Source: Elusimicrobiota bacterium
Lineage (GTDB): Bacteria > Elusimicrobiota > Elusimicrobia > UBA1565 > UBA9628
Length of the DNA stretch: 64,000 bases
Reading direction: 5' to 3'
NCBI GenBank assembly: GCA_016212855.1
Contig: JACRDP010000019.1
Span: 109,393-173,392 of the forward strand
The position numbers were made by a program, and so were the translations under genes. Positions within the stretch are counted from its first letter, which is position 1; every line of letters starts with the position of its first letter. Of the stretch, positions 48,258-56,362 are shown piece after piece. The notes below the pieces were generated by a model. The model did no database searches and was not told where the DNA came from. It saw only the letters and a list, made by a program, of their open reading frames with translations.

Positions 48258-48889
48258 CGGACCGCTCCCGCGACCTTGGCCACGGGCTCGTAGGTCAGGC
48301 GGTGCGCCGCGCAGGGGCCGAGCTTGGCCAGCGCGCTCAGATGAATCTTGGTGCCGTAGCCTTTGTGGACGGCGAAGCCGTAGCCCGGGTGACGGCGCTC
48401 GAGGCGCTCCATCCAGCGGTCGCGCACGACCTTGGCGATCACGCTCGCGGCGGCGATGCACAACGACTTCGCGTCGCCGTCCACGATCGTCTTCTGGTTC
48501 AATTCGAAGTTCCGGATTGCGCGGGGGCCGTCGACGAGCACGAGGACCCTCCCGCCCGATTTGGCCGCCGCGCGGCGCGCGGCGCGGCCCATCGCGCTCA
48601 GGGTCGCGGCCAGGATGTTGTCGCGGTCGATCGCTCGCGGATGCGCCCAAGCGACCGAAACGGAAACGGCCTGAGAAGCGATGACCCCGAAGAGCCGGGA
48701 ACGGCTCTTCGGGGTCATCATCTTCGAGTCCTTCAATAAACGCAACTGTGCCGAAGGGTTCTCGGGCAAAGTCACGGCCGCGACCACCACGGGCCCCGCG
48801 AGGGGGCCCCGGCCGGCCTCATCGACGCCGATCACGCGGTCCGTACGTCCGGACTCGCGCGCTTCGGCGTCGAAGGACCAGCCTGCCAA
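48254..48889 (-). CDS. rnhB: Ribonuclease HII
   Basis: 211 residues. Removes RNA from RNA-DNA hybrids and single ribonucleotides from DNA. Catalytic acids: GVDEAGRGPLAGPVV (Asp, Glu), VLVDGPRAI (Asp), and CIAAASVIAKVVRDRWM. The TTG start follows the rplS stop by one base; a GTG further in is possible. A 40-bp perfect palindrome is embedded in codons for DSKMMTPKSRSRLFGVI, which aligns without insertion to the normal family sequence. Confidence 0.93.
   Translation of the reverse strand: MAGWSFDAEARESGRTDRVIGVDEAGRGPLAGPVVVAAVTLPENPSAQLRLLKDSKMMTPKSRSRLFGVIASQAVSVSVAWAHPRAIDRDNILAATLSAMGRAARRAAAKSGGRVLVLVDGPRAIRNFELNQKTIVDGDAKSLCIAAASVIAKVVRDRWMERLERRHPGYGFAVHKGYGTKIHLSALAKLGPCAAHRLTYEPVAKVAGAVR
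48680..48719. repeat. 40-bp perfect palindrome inside rnhB
   Basis: Arms of 18 bp (48680-48697 and 48702-48719; core ATGACCCCGAAGAGCCG) with a 4-nt GGAA loop. An interrupted GAAG/CTTC extends the pairing outward. Both strands encode an almost identical peptide (MTPKSR.RLFGVI). Confidence 0.9.
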
Positions 48890-48890
48890 A

Positions 48891-49358
48891 TTACTTGGCG
48901 ACGGCGGAGGTCGCGTCCTTGGCCTTGGGCGCCTTCAGCGCTTCGGGCTTCGGTATGCTGGCCTTGGGAGCTTCGGCGGCCTTCTCGGCCTTCGCCTCGG
49001 CCTTCGTGACGGCGGCCTGGGCCGCGTTCTCGCGGTCGTCGATGCGGGCCGACCGGCCGGTGAGGTCCCGGAGATAGTACAGGCGCGCGCGGCGAACCTT
49101 GCCCTCGCGCACGAGCTCGATCTTCTCGATGTGGGGGGAGGTGATCAAGAACGTCCGCTCCACGCCGACGCCGAAGGAGATCTTCCGGACGGTGAAGTTC
49201 TCGCTCGCGCCGCGTCCGCGGCGCACGATGACCGCGCCCTCGAACACCTGGACGCGCTCGCTCTCGCCTTCCTTGACCTTCATGTGCACCTTGACCGTGT
49301 CGCCGGGACGGAAATCCGGGACCTTCGCCGACTTCTTTTCTTCCATGGCAGCCATCAT
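48891..49358 (-). CDS. rplS: Ribosomal protein L19 with C-terminal extension
   Basis: 155 residues; residues 1-115 are L19 ([84 protein letters not shown]). The last 40 are an Ala/Lys/Pro-rich extension not found in model L19 proteins. Ribosome site AGGAGA precedes tandem ATG codons. It follows trmD as in the classic rpsP-trmD-rplS order. Confidence 0.96.
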   Translation of the reverse strand: MMAAMEEKKSAKVPDFRPGDTVKVHMKVKEGESERVQVFEGAVIVRRGRGASENFTVRKISFGVGVERTFLITSPHIEKIELVREGKVRRARLYYLRDLTGRSARIDDRENAAQAAVTKAEAKAEKAAEAPKASIPKPEALKAPKAKDATSAVAK

Positions 49359-49382
49359 ACGCTTCTCTCCTGACGTCTCTTG

Positions 49383-50054
49383 TTACGCCCGCTTGAGTAA
49401 ATCGGGACGCTTGAGCTTGGTCGCTTTGCGCGCGGCGTTGAGCCGCCACTCGGCGATTTTCGCGTGGTCGCCCGAGAAAAGAATCTCGGGTGCCGCGCGG
49501 CCGCGCCAAACGCGCGGCCGTGTGTACTGGGGGAAATCGAGCAGGCCGGAGGCGAACGATTCCGATCCGGCCGCGTCTTCCTTCTTGAGCACGCCGGAAA
49601 CGCGGCGCGCCACGGCATCCGCGACGAGCATAGCCGGAAGCTCGCCGCCCGTCAAGACGAAGTCACCGATCGAGAGCTCCTCATCGAAGAGTTCGTGCAG
49701 CCGTTCATCGACGCCCTCGTAATGGCCGCACACGAACACGAGGTGCTTTTCCTTCGCCAGGCTCGCGGCCTTCTTGTCGTCGAACGTCTTGCCCTGGGGC
49801 GACAGGAATATCACCTTGGTGCCCTTCTTGCGGACGCTGTCGATGGCCTTACCCAACGGCTCGGCCAGCATCAGCATTCCGGGACCTCCGCCGAACGGGC
49901 GGTCGTCGACCTTCTTGTGCTTGTCCTCCGCGAAGTCGCGCGGATTGACGCAGCCCCAGCTGACGAGGCCCTTTTCCTGGGCGCGCGCCATCATGCTCGC
50001 GTCCATGACGGACGGGAACATGCCGGGAAACAGCGTCACGAAGTCGATTCTCAC
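49383..50054 (-). CDS. trmD: tRNA (guanine37-N1)-methyltransferase
   Basis: 223 residues. Methylates G37 next to the anticodon using SAM with a trefoil-knot fold. Motifs: RIDFVTLFPGMFPSV, DDRPFGGGPGMLMLAEPL, VFVCGHYEGVDERL, and LSIGDFVLTGGELPAMLVADAVARRV. The GTG start (1 bp after the khpA stop) is preferred over the TTG inside khpA because the family protein begins at this residue. Normally rimM stands between khpA and trmD; here it is absent. Confidence 0.95.
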   Translation of the reverse strand: MRIDFVTLFPGMFPSVMDASMMARAQEKGLVSWGCVNPRDFAEDKHKKVDDRPFGGGPGMLMLAEPLGKAIDSVRKKGTKVIFLSPQGKTFDDKKAASLAKEKHLVFVCGHYEGVDERLHELFDEELSIGDFVLTGGELPAMLVADAVARRVSGVLKKEDAAGSESFASGLLDFPQYTRPRVWRGRAAPEILFSGDHAKIAEWRLNAARKATKLKRPDLLKRA

Positions 50055-50055
50055 T

Positions 50056-50289
50056 TTAGTCGATCTCAACCTCGGCCCGGACTCCGGCCTTCTGCGCGGC
50101 CACTCCCGCGAGTGAGCGGATCGCCTTGATGACCTTGCCCTGCTTGCCGATGACCTTGCCCTTGTCGCTTTCGTCGACGATGAGATTCAAGACGGTGATG
50201 TCGCCGTCCTGCTCCTCCTCGATCGACACCGCGTCGGGCTTGTCGGCCAGGCGCTTGACGATGAAGAGCGTCAGATCTTTCATGAGCAT
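50056..50289 (-). CDS. khpA: KH-domain RNA-binding protein KhpA
   Basis: 77 residues forming one KH domain with the GxxG loop in GKVIGKQGKVIKAIRSLAG. KhpA proteins bind small RNAs and mRNAs and affect cell size or division in Firmicutes. It lies 1 bp after rpsP, as in the conserved rpsP-khpA pair. Confidence 0.93.
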   Translation of the reverse strand: MLMKDLTLFIVKRLADKPDAVSIEEEQDGDITVLNLIVDESDKGKVIGKQGKVIKAIRSLAGVAAQKAGVRAEVEID

Positions 50290-50290
50290 C

Positions 50291-50545
50291 TTACTTCGCG
50301 GCCGCCTTGAACGCGGCTTTGACGAGCGAGCGCACGGTCTCGGACGGCTGAGCTCCGACGCCGATCCAATACTCGTAGCGAGTCTTGTCCACTTCGACCT
50401 TCTTGCCCTGCGTCTCGATGCGGGGGTTGTAAGAGCCGAGCACTTCGATCGGCTTGCCCGTCGCGCCGCGAGTCTTATCGATGGCGACGACGCGGTAGTA
50501 GGGCTGGTGCGGCTTGCCCTTGCGCTGCAGTCTGATAACGACCAT
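50291..50545 (-). CDS. rpsP: Ribosomal protein S16
   Basis: 84 residues, full length, with VVIRLQRKGKPHQPYYRVVAIDKTRGATGKPIEVLGSYNPR at the N-terminus. It heads the classic rpsP-khpA-trmD-rplS ribosomal segment, here continuing into rnhB, yraN and tatC. A GGAGA ribosome site lies just before the ATG. Confidence 0.97.
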   Translation of the reverse strand: MVVIRLQRKGKPHQPYYRVVAIDKTRGATGKPIEVLGSYNPRIETQGKKVEVDKTRYEYWIGVGAQPSETVRSLVKAAFKAAAK

Positions 50546-50557
50546 TTGTTTCTCCGT

Positions 50558-51250
50558 TTACGGCTGTTGTGGTTTAAAAGCGGCCCGGGCTTTCAGCTCG
50601 AGCTCCCGAAAAGCGGCGGCCGGATCCTCGGCCGCGAACACCGCGGAGCCGGCGACGAGGCTGTCGGCCCCGGCGGCGGCGCACTGAGCGATGTTGGAGG
50701 AATTGACTCCTCCGTCTACCTGTATCCAGCACTGATGGCGTTTCGCGTCGATCTCACGGCGCAACGCCGCGACCTTGGGCATCATGTCGGCCATGAACTT
50801 CTGGCCGCCGAAGCCGGGCTCGACGGTCATCACGAGAGCGAGGTCGCACTCGCCCAGCGCCGCCAGGAGGCCGTCCACCGGCGTCTTGGGCTTGATCGCC
50901 AGCCCCGCCTTCGCTCCGAATGCCTTGATCTTCTTGAGCGCGTCGACGGCGGCGTCGACGGCCTCGAGGTGGACGGTGACGATATCCGCGTGCGCCGCGA
51001 CGAACCAAGGCGCGACCACGAGAGGATTGGAGACCATCAGGTGCGCGTCGACGTAAAATCCCTTCGCTTTGGCCAGCCTCACGAAATCAGGGCCGAAGCT
51101 CAGGTTGGGGACGAAGTGCCCGTCCATCACGTCCACCGACAGCCAGCGGCAGCCAGCGGACTTCACGACGTCGAGTTGCTCGCCCAAACGAGCGAGGTCT
51201 CCGGCCAGAAGAGACGGCACCACGGCAACGGTGCGTGTCGCCACGATCAC
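50558..51250 (-). CDS. rpe: Ribulose-phosphate 3-epimerase
   Basis: 230 residues, TIM barrel. Interconverts ribulose-5-P and xylulose-5-P in the pentose phosphate pathway, the substrate of the transketolase encoded at 23.8-25.5 kb. Motifs: VPSLLAGDLARL, LSVDVMDGHFVPNLSFGPDFV, DAHLMVSNP, VMTVEPGFGGQKF, and IQVDGGVNSSNI. The GTG start overlaps the stop of the PASTA gene (GTGA). Confidence 0.95.
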   Translation of the reverse strand: MIVATRTVAVVPSLLAGDLARLGEQLDVVKSAGCRWLSVDVMDGHFVPNLSFGPDFVRLAKAKGFYVDAHLMVSNPLVVAPWFVAAHADIVTVHLEAVDAAVDALKKIKAFGAKAGLAIKPKTPVDGLLAALGECDLALVMTVEPGFGGQKFMADMMPKVAALRREIDAKRHQCWIQVDGGVNSSNIAQCAAAGADSLVAGSAVFAAEDPAAAFRELELKARAAFKPQQP

Positions 51251-52206
51251 AAATCCCTCTCCTCGACCAAAATGCCGTTCATGTAAATCTTCACGCGCGC
51301 CCCGCCGGTCTCCTGCAGGGGCACCTCGATCTTCGTGCCGGGCTTGCGCACCCCGTTGAACAGCTCGCGCTCGCCGTACTTGTCGGTGACGACGATGCGG
51401 ACCTGGCTCTCGGAGCCGCTCTGCGGAAGCTCGTACTTGAAGGTCTTCGCCGCGACGGTCGGGGCCGCGCCTTTGCGTCCGCTGACGAGCAGCTGCACGC
51501 GCGTGTCGGGCGACAGCACCGAGTCGGCGGCGGGCGTCTGGGTCAGCACCGTGCCGTGGGGAAACAGCGAGGTCGCGTCGGTCTTCACGTCGAGCTTGAT
51601 GCCCGAGCCGGCGGACCAGGCGTCGGCCTCGTCGACGTTTTTACGGAGGAAATCGGGCATGAGGGACACGCCGCCGGGCGGCGCCCCGCCGGAGACCACG
51701 AGGTTGACGAGGGCGTCGCGCTCGACGCTGGCCTCGGCCTTCGGATCCTGCGAAAGCACCATGCCCTTCTCCTGCTTGAGCGAGTAGGACTCGCTGACCT
51801 CGCCGAGCGAGAGCTGAGACTGGCGCAGCATCATCTCGGCGTTGCGCAGCGGCAAGCCGACGACGGCGGGCGCCAGCACGGTCTGGCCGCCCTGGCTGAC
51901 GATGACGCGCACGGTCTTGCCTTCGCGCACGACGGTGCCGGCGAGGGGATCCTGACGCAAAACAGAAGAGATCGGCACGGACGCGTCGAACTCGACGCCG
52001 GTCTTGCGCAGGCCCAGCGACAGCGGCGCGAGCTGATCGAGCGCGGCCGCGATCGAGCGGCCCTTGAGGTCGGGGACGGTCTGCGTGCGGCGCGAATGGA
52101 TCAAGCCCTCCATCGCCCAGTTCAGGGAGAAGTAGGCGAAGATGAGCAAAGCCGCCGCGACGGCGGCGATTTCGATCGTGCGGGCTTCGGTGGACTGTGT
52201 GCTCAA
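51247..52206 (-). CDS. Membrane-anchored PASTA-domain protein
   Basis: 319 residues from a TTG start. One N-terminal membrane helix (about 12-32), then three PASTA units (TVPDLKGRSIAAALDQL..; PAVVGLPLRNAEMMLRQSQL..; MPDFLRKNVDEADAWS..), each ending in VxVxVSxG-like strands, and a 65-residue C-terminal beta region. PASTA domains bind peptidoglycan fragments or beta-lactams. No kinase or transpeptidase domain is attached, so it is a stand-alone wall sensor or tether. It sits between fmt and rpe. Confidence 0.88.
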   Translation of the reverse strand: MSTQSTEARTIEIAAVAAALLIFAYFSLNWAMEGLIHSRRTQTVPDLKGRSIAAALDQLAPLSLGLRKTGVEFDASVPISSVLRQDPLAGTVVREGKTVRVIVSQGGQTVLAPAVVGLPLRNAEMMLRQSQLSLGEVSESYSLKQEKGMVLSQDPKAEASVERDALVNLVVSGGAPPGGVSLMPDFLRKNVDEADAWSAGSGIKLDVKTDATSLFPHGTVLTQTPAADSVLSPDTRVQLLVSGRKGAAPTVAAKTFKYELPQSGSESQVRIVVTDKYGERELFNGVRKPGTKIEVPLQETGGARVKIYMNGILVEERDL

Positions 52207-52207
52207 T

Positions 52208-53155
52208 TTATTTTTCGGCTAACGGCAAAAAGCCGCCCGCGGCCAGGCGTAGGCCGTTGGCGAATTCAGCAGCGTTGAGCGGCTTTTTTCCCTCGGGTTG
52301 TACTTCGAGGAACCACAGACGACTGCAGGAGGAGCATTGTACCAAAATACCCCTGCCCCGTTCAACGGCCAGGACGGTCCCGGGAGCCCCTTTTCCGGCC
52401 GGATCGGCGACGCCGGGGAGGGCCGTTTTGAGCACCAAAAGAGGGCCGGAAGTCAGCTCCAGACGGGCCCGCGGCCAGGACCGGAAGCCGCGCACCAAAT
52501 TGTGGATTTCGGCCGCGTCGCGGCCGAGATCGATCCGGGCGTCGTCACGCTTGATGAGGGGGGCCATGGACGGATATCCCGTTTGGGCGCTACGGACGAC
52601 TTTGCCGCCCGCCAAATCCGCCAGGGTCGGACCGAGAAGCTCCACGCCGAGCTCGGTCAGGCGCTTGAGCAGCCCCGGGCCGTCCTCATCGGGGCCGACG
52701 GCGGTCTCGACCATCGCCTGGACCGGGCCTGTATCCATTCCCTCATCGAGCCAAAACAGCGAGACGCCCGTTTTGGTCTCGCCTTTCACGAGCGACCACT
52801 GCACGGGAGCGGCGCCTCGGTACTTGGGGAGCAAGGAGAAATGGGCGTTAAGCAGGCCGAGACGCGTCGAGGACAAAACGTCGGTCTTCATGATGCGGCC
52901 GTAGGCCACGACGACGCCGAAATCCGCGCCTAAGGATTTGAGTTCGGCCGCGATCTCGGAAGGCTTCGCGGGCTGAAGCACCTTCAGGCCGAGCTCGAGC
53001 GCGGCGGCTTTGACCGGCGTCGGAGAGACTTCGAGCCCTCGCCCCGATGGCCGGTCGGGCTGCGACACGACGGCGACGACATCCGTCTTAGACGCCAGTA
53101 GGCGCAGAAAAGGCACCGCCGTCTCGGGCGTTCCGAAGAAAACCGTTTTCATCAT
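52208..53155 (-). CDS. fmt: Methionyl-tRNA formyltransferase
   Basis: 315 residues. Formylates initiator Met-tRNA with 10-formyl-THF. Motifs: VFFGTPETAVPFLRLL, VVVAYGRIMKTDVL, NAHFSLLPKYRGAAPVQWSLVKGETKTGVSLFWLDEGMDTGPV (formyl-THF site and catalytic Asn/His/Asp), and a C-terminal OB-like domain. It follows def, with a 60-bp palindromic element in between. Confidence 0.96.
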   Translation of the reverse strand: MMKTVFFGTPETAVPFLRLLASKTDVVAVVSQPDRPSGRGLEVSPTPVKAAALELGLKVLQPAKPSEIAAELKSLGADFGVVVAYGRIMKTDVLSSTRLGLLNAHFSLLPKYRGAAPVQWSLVKGETKTGVSLFWLDEGMDTGPVQAMVETAVGPDEDGPGLLKRLTELGVELLGPTLADLAGGKVVRSAQTGYPSMAPLIKRDDARIDLGRDAAEIHNLVRGFRSWPRARLELTSGPLLVLKTALPGVADPAGKGAPGTVLAVERGRGILVQCSSCSRLWFLEVQPEGKKPLNAAEFANGLRLAAGGFLPLAEK

Positions 53156-53170
53156 CGCGCGTTCGCCATG

Positions 53171-53230
53171 TTATCCACAGGGCGAGGCTCCAGTGTTGTC
53201 GACAACACTGAAACGCATCCCTGTGGATAA
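53171..53230. repeat. 60-bp composite palindromic element, copy B
   Basis: TTATCCACA, 12 nt, AGTGTTGTCGACAACACT (53192-53209), 12 nt, TGTGGATAA. The outer arms extend to 12 bp (TTATCCACAGGG / CCCTGTGGATAA). It fills the def-fmt gap and has exactly the layout of copy A at 20474-20533. Confidence 0.9.
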
Positions 53231-53261
53231 CCGGGATAGATCAAACGAGTTTTCATCGATC

Positions 53262-53774
53262 TCAATCCCACCCGAGCTTCGCTTTCTTGATCGCGTCGAG
53301 CACCGGCAGGCGCTCCTCGAAGGGAATCCGGTCGATGAACAGTTTACCGTCGAGATGGTCAATTTCGTGCTGCAGGGCGCGGGCGAGCAGGCCTTCGCCG
53401 TAAATCTCGCGCAAGACGCCGTTCTCGTCGAGCGCGCGCACGCGCGCGCGGGCGTGGCGCTTGAGCTTCGAGTACACGCCGGGCAAGGACAGGCAACCCT
53501 CCTCGTCGTTGAGCTCGCCCTCGAGCGAGACGATCTCCGGATTGATCAGCACGTGGCGCTCCGATTTTCCCTCGGGCTTCACGTCGATGATCGCCAGGCG
53601 CAGGGTCAGGCCGATCTGCGGCGCGGCGAGGCCGACGCCGCGCGCGGACTGCATCGACGCCCACATGTCTTTGAGCAGGTCGGGAAGCTCGCCCTTAAAC
53701 GCCGCGTAATCGAGCGGGGGACAGGCGGTCTTCAAAACTTTCTCGCCGTGCTTCGTGATTCGTCTGACGGGCAT
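53262..53774 (-). CDS. def: Peptide deformylase
   Basis: 170 residues. Removes the formyl group from nascent proteins using a metal bound by Cys in EGCLSLPG and two His in QHEIDHLDG; motif 1 is GVGLAAPQIG. All three are intact. It is usually paired with fmt, as here, though separated by 106 bp holding the composite palindrome. Confidence 0.97.
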   Translation of the reverse strand: MPVRRITKHGEKVLKTACPPLDYAAFKGELPDLLKDMWASMQSARGVGLAAPQIGLTLRLAIIDVKPEGKSERHVLINPEIVSLEGELNDEEGCLSLPGVYSKLKRHARARVRALDENGVLREIYGEGLLARALQHEIDHLDGKLFIDRIPFEERLPVLDAIKKAKLGWD

Positions 53775-53783
53775 GGGCGCTCT

Positions 53784-55766
53784 CTAAAGGTCGACCGCGT
53801 GTTCGACGCCGGGCCCGAGGATGCGGAAGCGCACCGCCTTCTTGTCGGTCTGCAGGGAGCCCCAGGTCATCGCCAGACGCTCGAGTTGGGCGTCGGTGGA
53901 GATCTTCGCGGACACGCCGAAGATGACCTCGGAGGCGCCGACGGCCTGCGCGGCCTGCGCGATCGCGTAGAAGGGCTCGTTGGAGACCACGAGCATCGGC
54001 GTGACGGTCTTGCCGTGCTTCTCCGCGGCTTCGATGACCTTGGTGAACAGCTTTTCCTCGTCGGCGTCCATCGTCACGGTTTCCTCGATCAGCGCCAGGC
54101 CTTTGCGGATGCGGGAGGTGAAGACCACGAGGTCGGTGGTCTCGGAGTCGTGCGTGTCGAGCGCCTTGTTGAGGTGATAGAGGTTTCCGGGATCGCGCAC
54201 GGCGACCAGCACGCGGTTGGCGCGCTCGATCTCGTCGCGCACGATGGCGAGATCGGCGGCGCTGCGCAGGTTGAACTTCTCGCGGTGCTCGCCCTTCGCG
54301 TGCGCGCGAAGGTTGAGCTTCTCGCTGACGATGAACAACGCGAAGAAGAAGGCGGTGAACGAGATGCCGGACACGGTCGCGACCTTTTTCGTCAGGAGGT
54401 TGACCAAGCCGACGGCAAACAGGAGGAGGAACAGCGCGGCGAGGCCGAGCGGCCACTCGCGGCCGCCGAGCGAGAGATTGCCGGGCACCTTCCACTCGCG
54501 CTTACTGCGGTCCTTGAAGCGCAGGACGAGCACGGCGGCGGCTTTGAAGACGAAGCTCCAGATCACGCCGAAGGCGTACGCCTCGCCGAGCAGGTACACG
54601 TCGCCGCCGCACAGCACGATGGTCAGCGCCTGCATCGCGGCGATGAGGTTGACCATGCGGTGGGTCGTCCCGTAGCGCGGGTGCAGGTGGCGCAGGGACT
54701 CGGGCATGATCCCGTCCTCGGCGAGACGGTTCATCACGCCGTTGGCGCCGAGGATCGAGGTGTTGACCGCGCCGGACAGGATCACGACGCCGACGAGGAC
54801 GACGCAGGCCTGCAGGATCAGCAGGGCCCAGTGCGGCCCGGCCAAGGACATCGCCAGGCCGGACAGGAGGTTGTCGGCGTAGTTCTTGCGGATCTCGTCG
54901 GGAATCAGGCCGACGGCGAGAAACGAGACGGTCCCCGTCAGGGCGAGCGCCGAGAAGAAGATCGCGACCGCGGCGCGCTTGAGATTCTTGAGCTTGGGCG
55001 CCTCCATCTCGCGATAGACCTGGGCCAAGGTCTCCAGGCCGCTCATGCCGAGGAAGGCGTGGCCGAAGGCGATCAGCAGGCCGAACTTGCCCAGGGAAAG
55101 TCCCGCCGGAAACCAGCCCAGCGCCTCGGGCGTCAGGTTCAACGCGGGCGCCGGCCAGCGGAAGCCGCGCAGCCAGATCGTATAGCCCGCCCAGGCGAAG
55201 GTCACCGCGGCCATGACGGCGACGAGCGACATGATCTTGACGGCTTTGTCGGAGGATTCCTCGATTCCGCGGATGTTCTCGCGCCAGAAATACGCGACCG
55301 CGGCCAGCGCGAACGCGACGGAGAACAACTTGGGCTCGACGATCCAATGGATGTGCAGGCGGGGGAAGGCGGTATTGATGAGGCCGGCGAGATACTGGCC
55401 GGCGGAGACCGCGCTGATCGCGCCGGTGAGCACGTAGTCGAACATCAGCGCCGAAACGGAGATCTTGGCCAAGGTGCCGCCCATCGACTCGCGCACGACT
55501 TTATAGACGCCGCCGCGCACGAACATCGCCGAGCCCTCGACGTAGAGCATCAGCACCGGCGCCGCGCAGATAAGAACCGCGAGGATGAACCACGGGGCCG
55601 CCGGGCCGATCGCGGTCTCGACGATGCCGCCGATGTACCAGGCCGTCGAGGCCATGTCGCAGAGCACTATCGCGGCCGCGCGTCCGAAGGAGATGAACGA
55701 CAGCATGGCCGTCGTCAGGACGACGACTTCGGTGACGCGCCGCCCGGGGCGGGGCTCAGGCTTCAA
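53784..55766 (-). CDS. APC-superfamily permease with cytoplasmic USP-like domain
   Basis: 660 residues. Twelve membrane helices (1-480) have the amino-acid/polyamine/cation (APC) pattern, including the broken helix near the start (SFISFGRAAAIVLCDMASTAWYIGGIVE) and FGHAFLGMSGLETLAQVYREM mid-protein. The C-terminal 150 residues resemble a universal stress protein fold (NRVLVAVRDPGNLYHLNKAL; VTPMLVVSNEPFYAIAQAAQAVGASEVIFGVSAK). Such APC-USP fusions may sense nucleotides to gate transport. It overlaps the PTS IIA-like gene by 11 bp. Substrate unknown. Confidence 0.88.
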   Translation of the reverse strand: MKPEPRPGRRVTEVVVLTTAMLSFISFGRAAAIVLCDMASTAWYIGGIVETAIGPAAPWFILAVLICAAPVLMLYVEGSAMFVRGGVYKVVRESMGGTLAKISVSALMFDYVLTGAISAVSAGQYLAGLINTAFPRLHIHWIVEPKLFSVAFALAAVAYFWRENIRGIEESSDKAVKIMSLVAVMAAVTFAWAGYTIWLRGFRWPAPALNLTPEALGWFPAGLSLGKFGLLIAFGHAFLGMSGLETLAQVYREMEAPKLKNLKRAAVAIFFSALALTGTVSFLAVGLIPDEIRKNYADNLLSGLAMSLAGPHWALLILQACVVLVGVVILSGAVNTSILGANGVMNRLAEDGIMPESLRHLHPRYGTTHRMVNLIAAMQALTIVLCGGDVYLLGEAYAFGVIWSFVFKAAAVLVLRFKDRSKREWKVPGNLSLGGREWPLGLAALFLLLFAVGLVNLLTKKVATVSGISFTAFFFALFIVSEKLNLRAHAKGEHREKFNLRSAADLAIVRDEIERANRVLVAVRDPGNLYHLNKALDTHDSETTDLVVFTSRIRKGLALIEETVTMDADEEKLFTKVIEAAEKHGKTVTPMLVVSNEPFYAIAQAAQAVGASEVIFGVSAKISTDAQLERLAMTWGSLQTDKKAVRFRILGPGVEHAVDL

Positions 55767-56295
55767 GCTTTTTGATCAGCTCGAGGGCCGCGGCGGGACC
55801 GGAAGACGCGGTGAGTTGATCGATGAGCGCGGGCTGGAACAGGGACGACACGCCGCGCAGCAGCTGGAGGTGAAGGGGGAAGGCGTCCTGCTTGTTGGGG
55901 GAGAAGAAGAGGAACATCACCCGGATCGAGAGATCCGTCTGCTTCGGATCGGGGATCGGCTTTTTGAGGATGGCCATGCCCGCCAGTATGCCCGTGATCC
56001 CGTCCATGCGCGCGTGCGGCAGGCTCAAACCGGTGTCGAGCGTCGTCGAGATGCCCTGCTCGCGCTCCTGGACCTTGGCGAGGAAGGCCGCCCAGTCCGC
56101 GATCCCGGCCTTGCCGCACACCGCCGCGGCCAGCGCCTGCAGGACCGCGGCCTTATCCTGGCCCTCGACCGGGAACACGATCGTTTCGGAGCTGAGGATG
56201 GACGAGACCTTCAAACCCTTGGCCGCCCGGTTCGGGGGCGTGGTTTTAGGGCTTTCTGCGGACGGCTCGGGGGGCTTTTTCTGAAACCAGGACAT
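55756..56295 (-). CDS. PTS EIIA (Ntr/Fru-like) regulatory protein
   Basis: 179 residues. A Pro-rich N-terminal tail precedes a PTS IIA type-2 domain (about 30-179) with the phospho-acceptor His94 in GLSLPHARMDG. No EIIB, EIIC, HPr or EI genes are nearby, so a regulatory rather than sugar-transport role is likely. It overlaps the APC permease gene by 11 bp, suggesting it controls that transporter. The start is at MSWFQKK; upstream residues in frame are non-coding. Confidence 0.85.
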   Translation of the reverse strand: MSWFQKKPPEPSAESPKTTPPNRAAKGLKVSSILSSETIVFPVEGQDKAAVLQALAAAVCGKAGIADWAAFLAKVQEREQGISTTLDTGLSLPHARMDGITGILAGMAILKKPIPDPKQTDLSIRVMFLFFSPNKQDAFPLHLQLLRGVSSLFQPALIDQLTASSGPAAALELIKKLEA

Positions 56296-56349
56296 GGGAG
56301 GGATACTGGGCTTATTATCGCACGGGACCGGGGGAGGTGTCAAACAAAG

Positions 56350-56355
56350 TATTAT
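56350..56355 (+). promoter_or_regulatory. -10 box, leaderless glycosyltransferase gene
   Basis: TATTAT followed by 7 nt (CCCCCCT) and the ATG; no clear -35. Confidence 0.5.
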
Positions 56356-56362
56356 CCCCCCT

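Noticed and set aside
52228..52290. AAAAAGCCGC / GCGGCTTTTTT pairing in the 3' end of fmt as a terminator
   Set aside because: The loop would be about 40 nt and the genes downstream (PASTA, rpe) continue the operon without a new promoter that I can see.
53171..53230. Replication origin, because of paired DnaA-box sequences
   Set aside because: Only two boxes, no AT-rich unwinding region, no dnaA, dnaN or gyrB nearby, and a second copy of the element exists at 20.5 kb.
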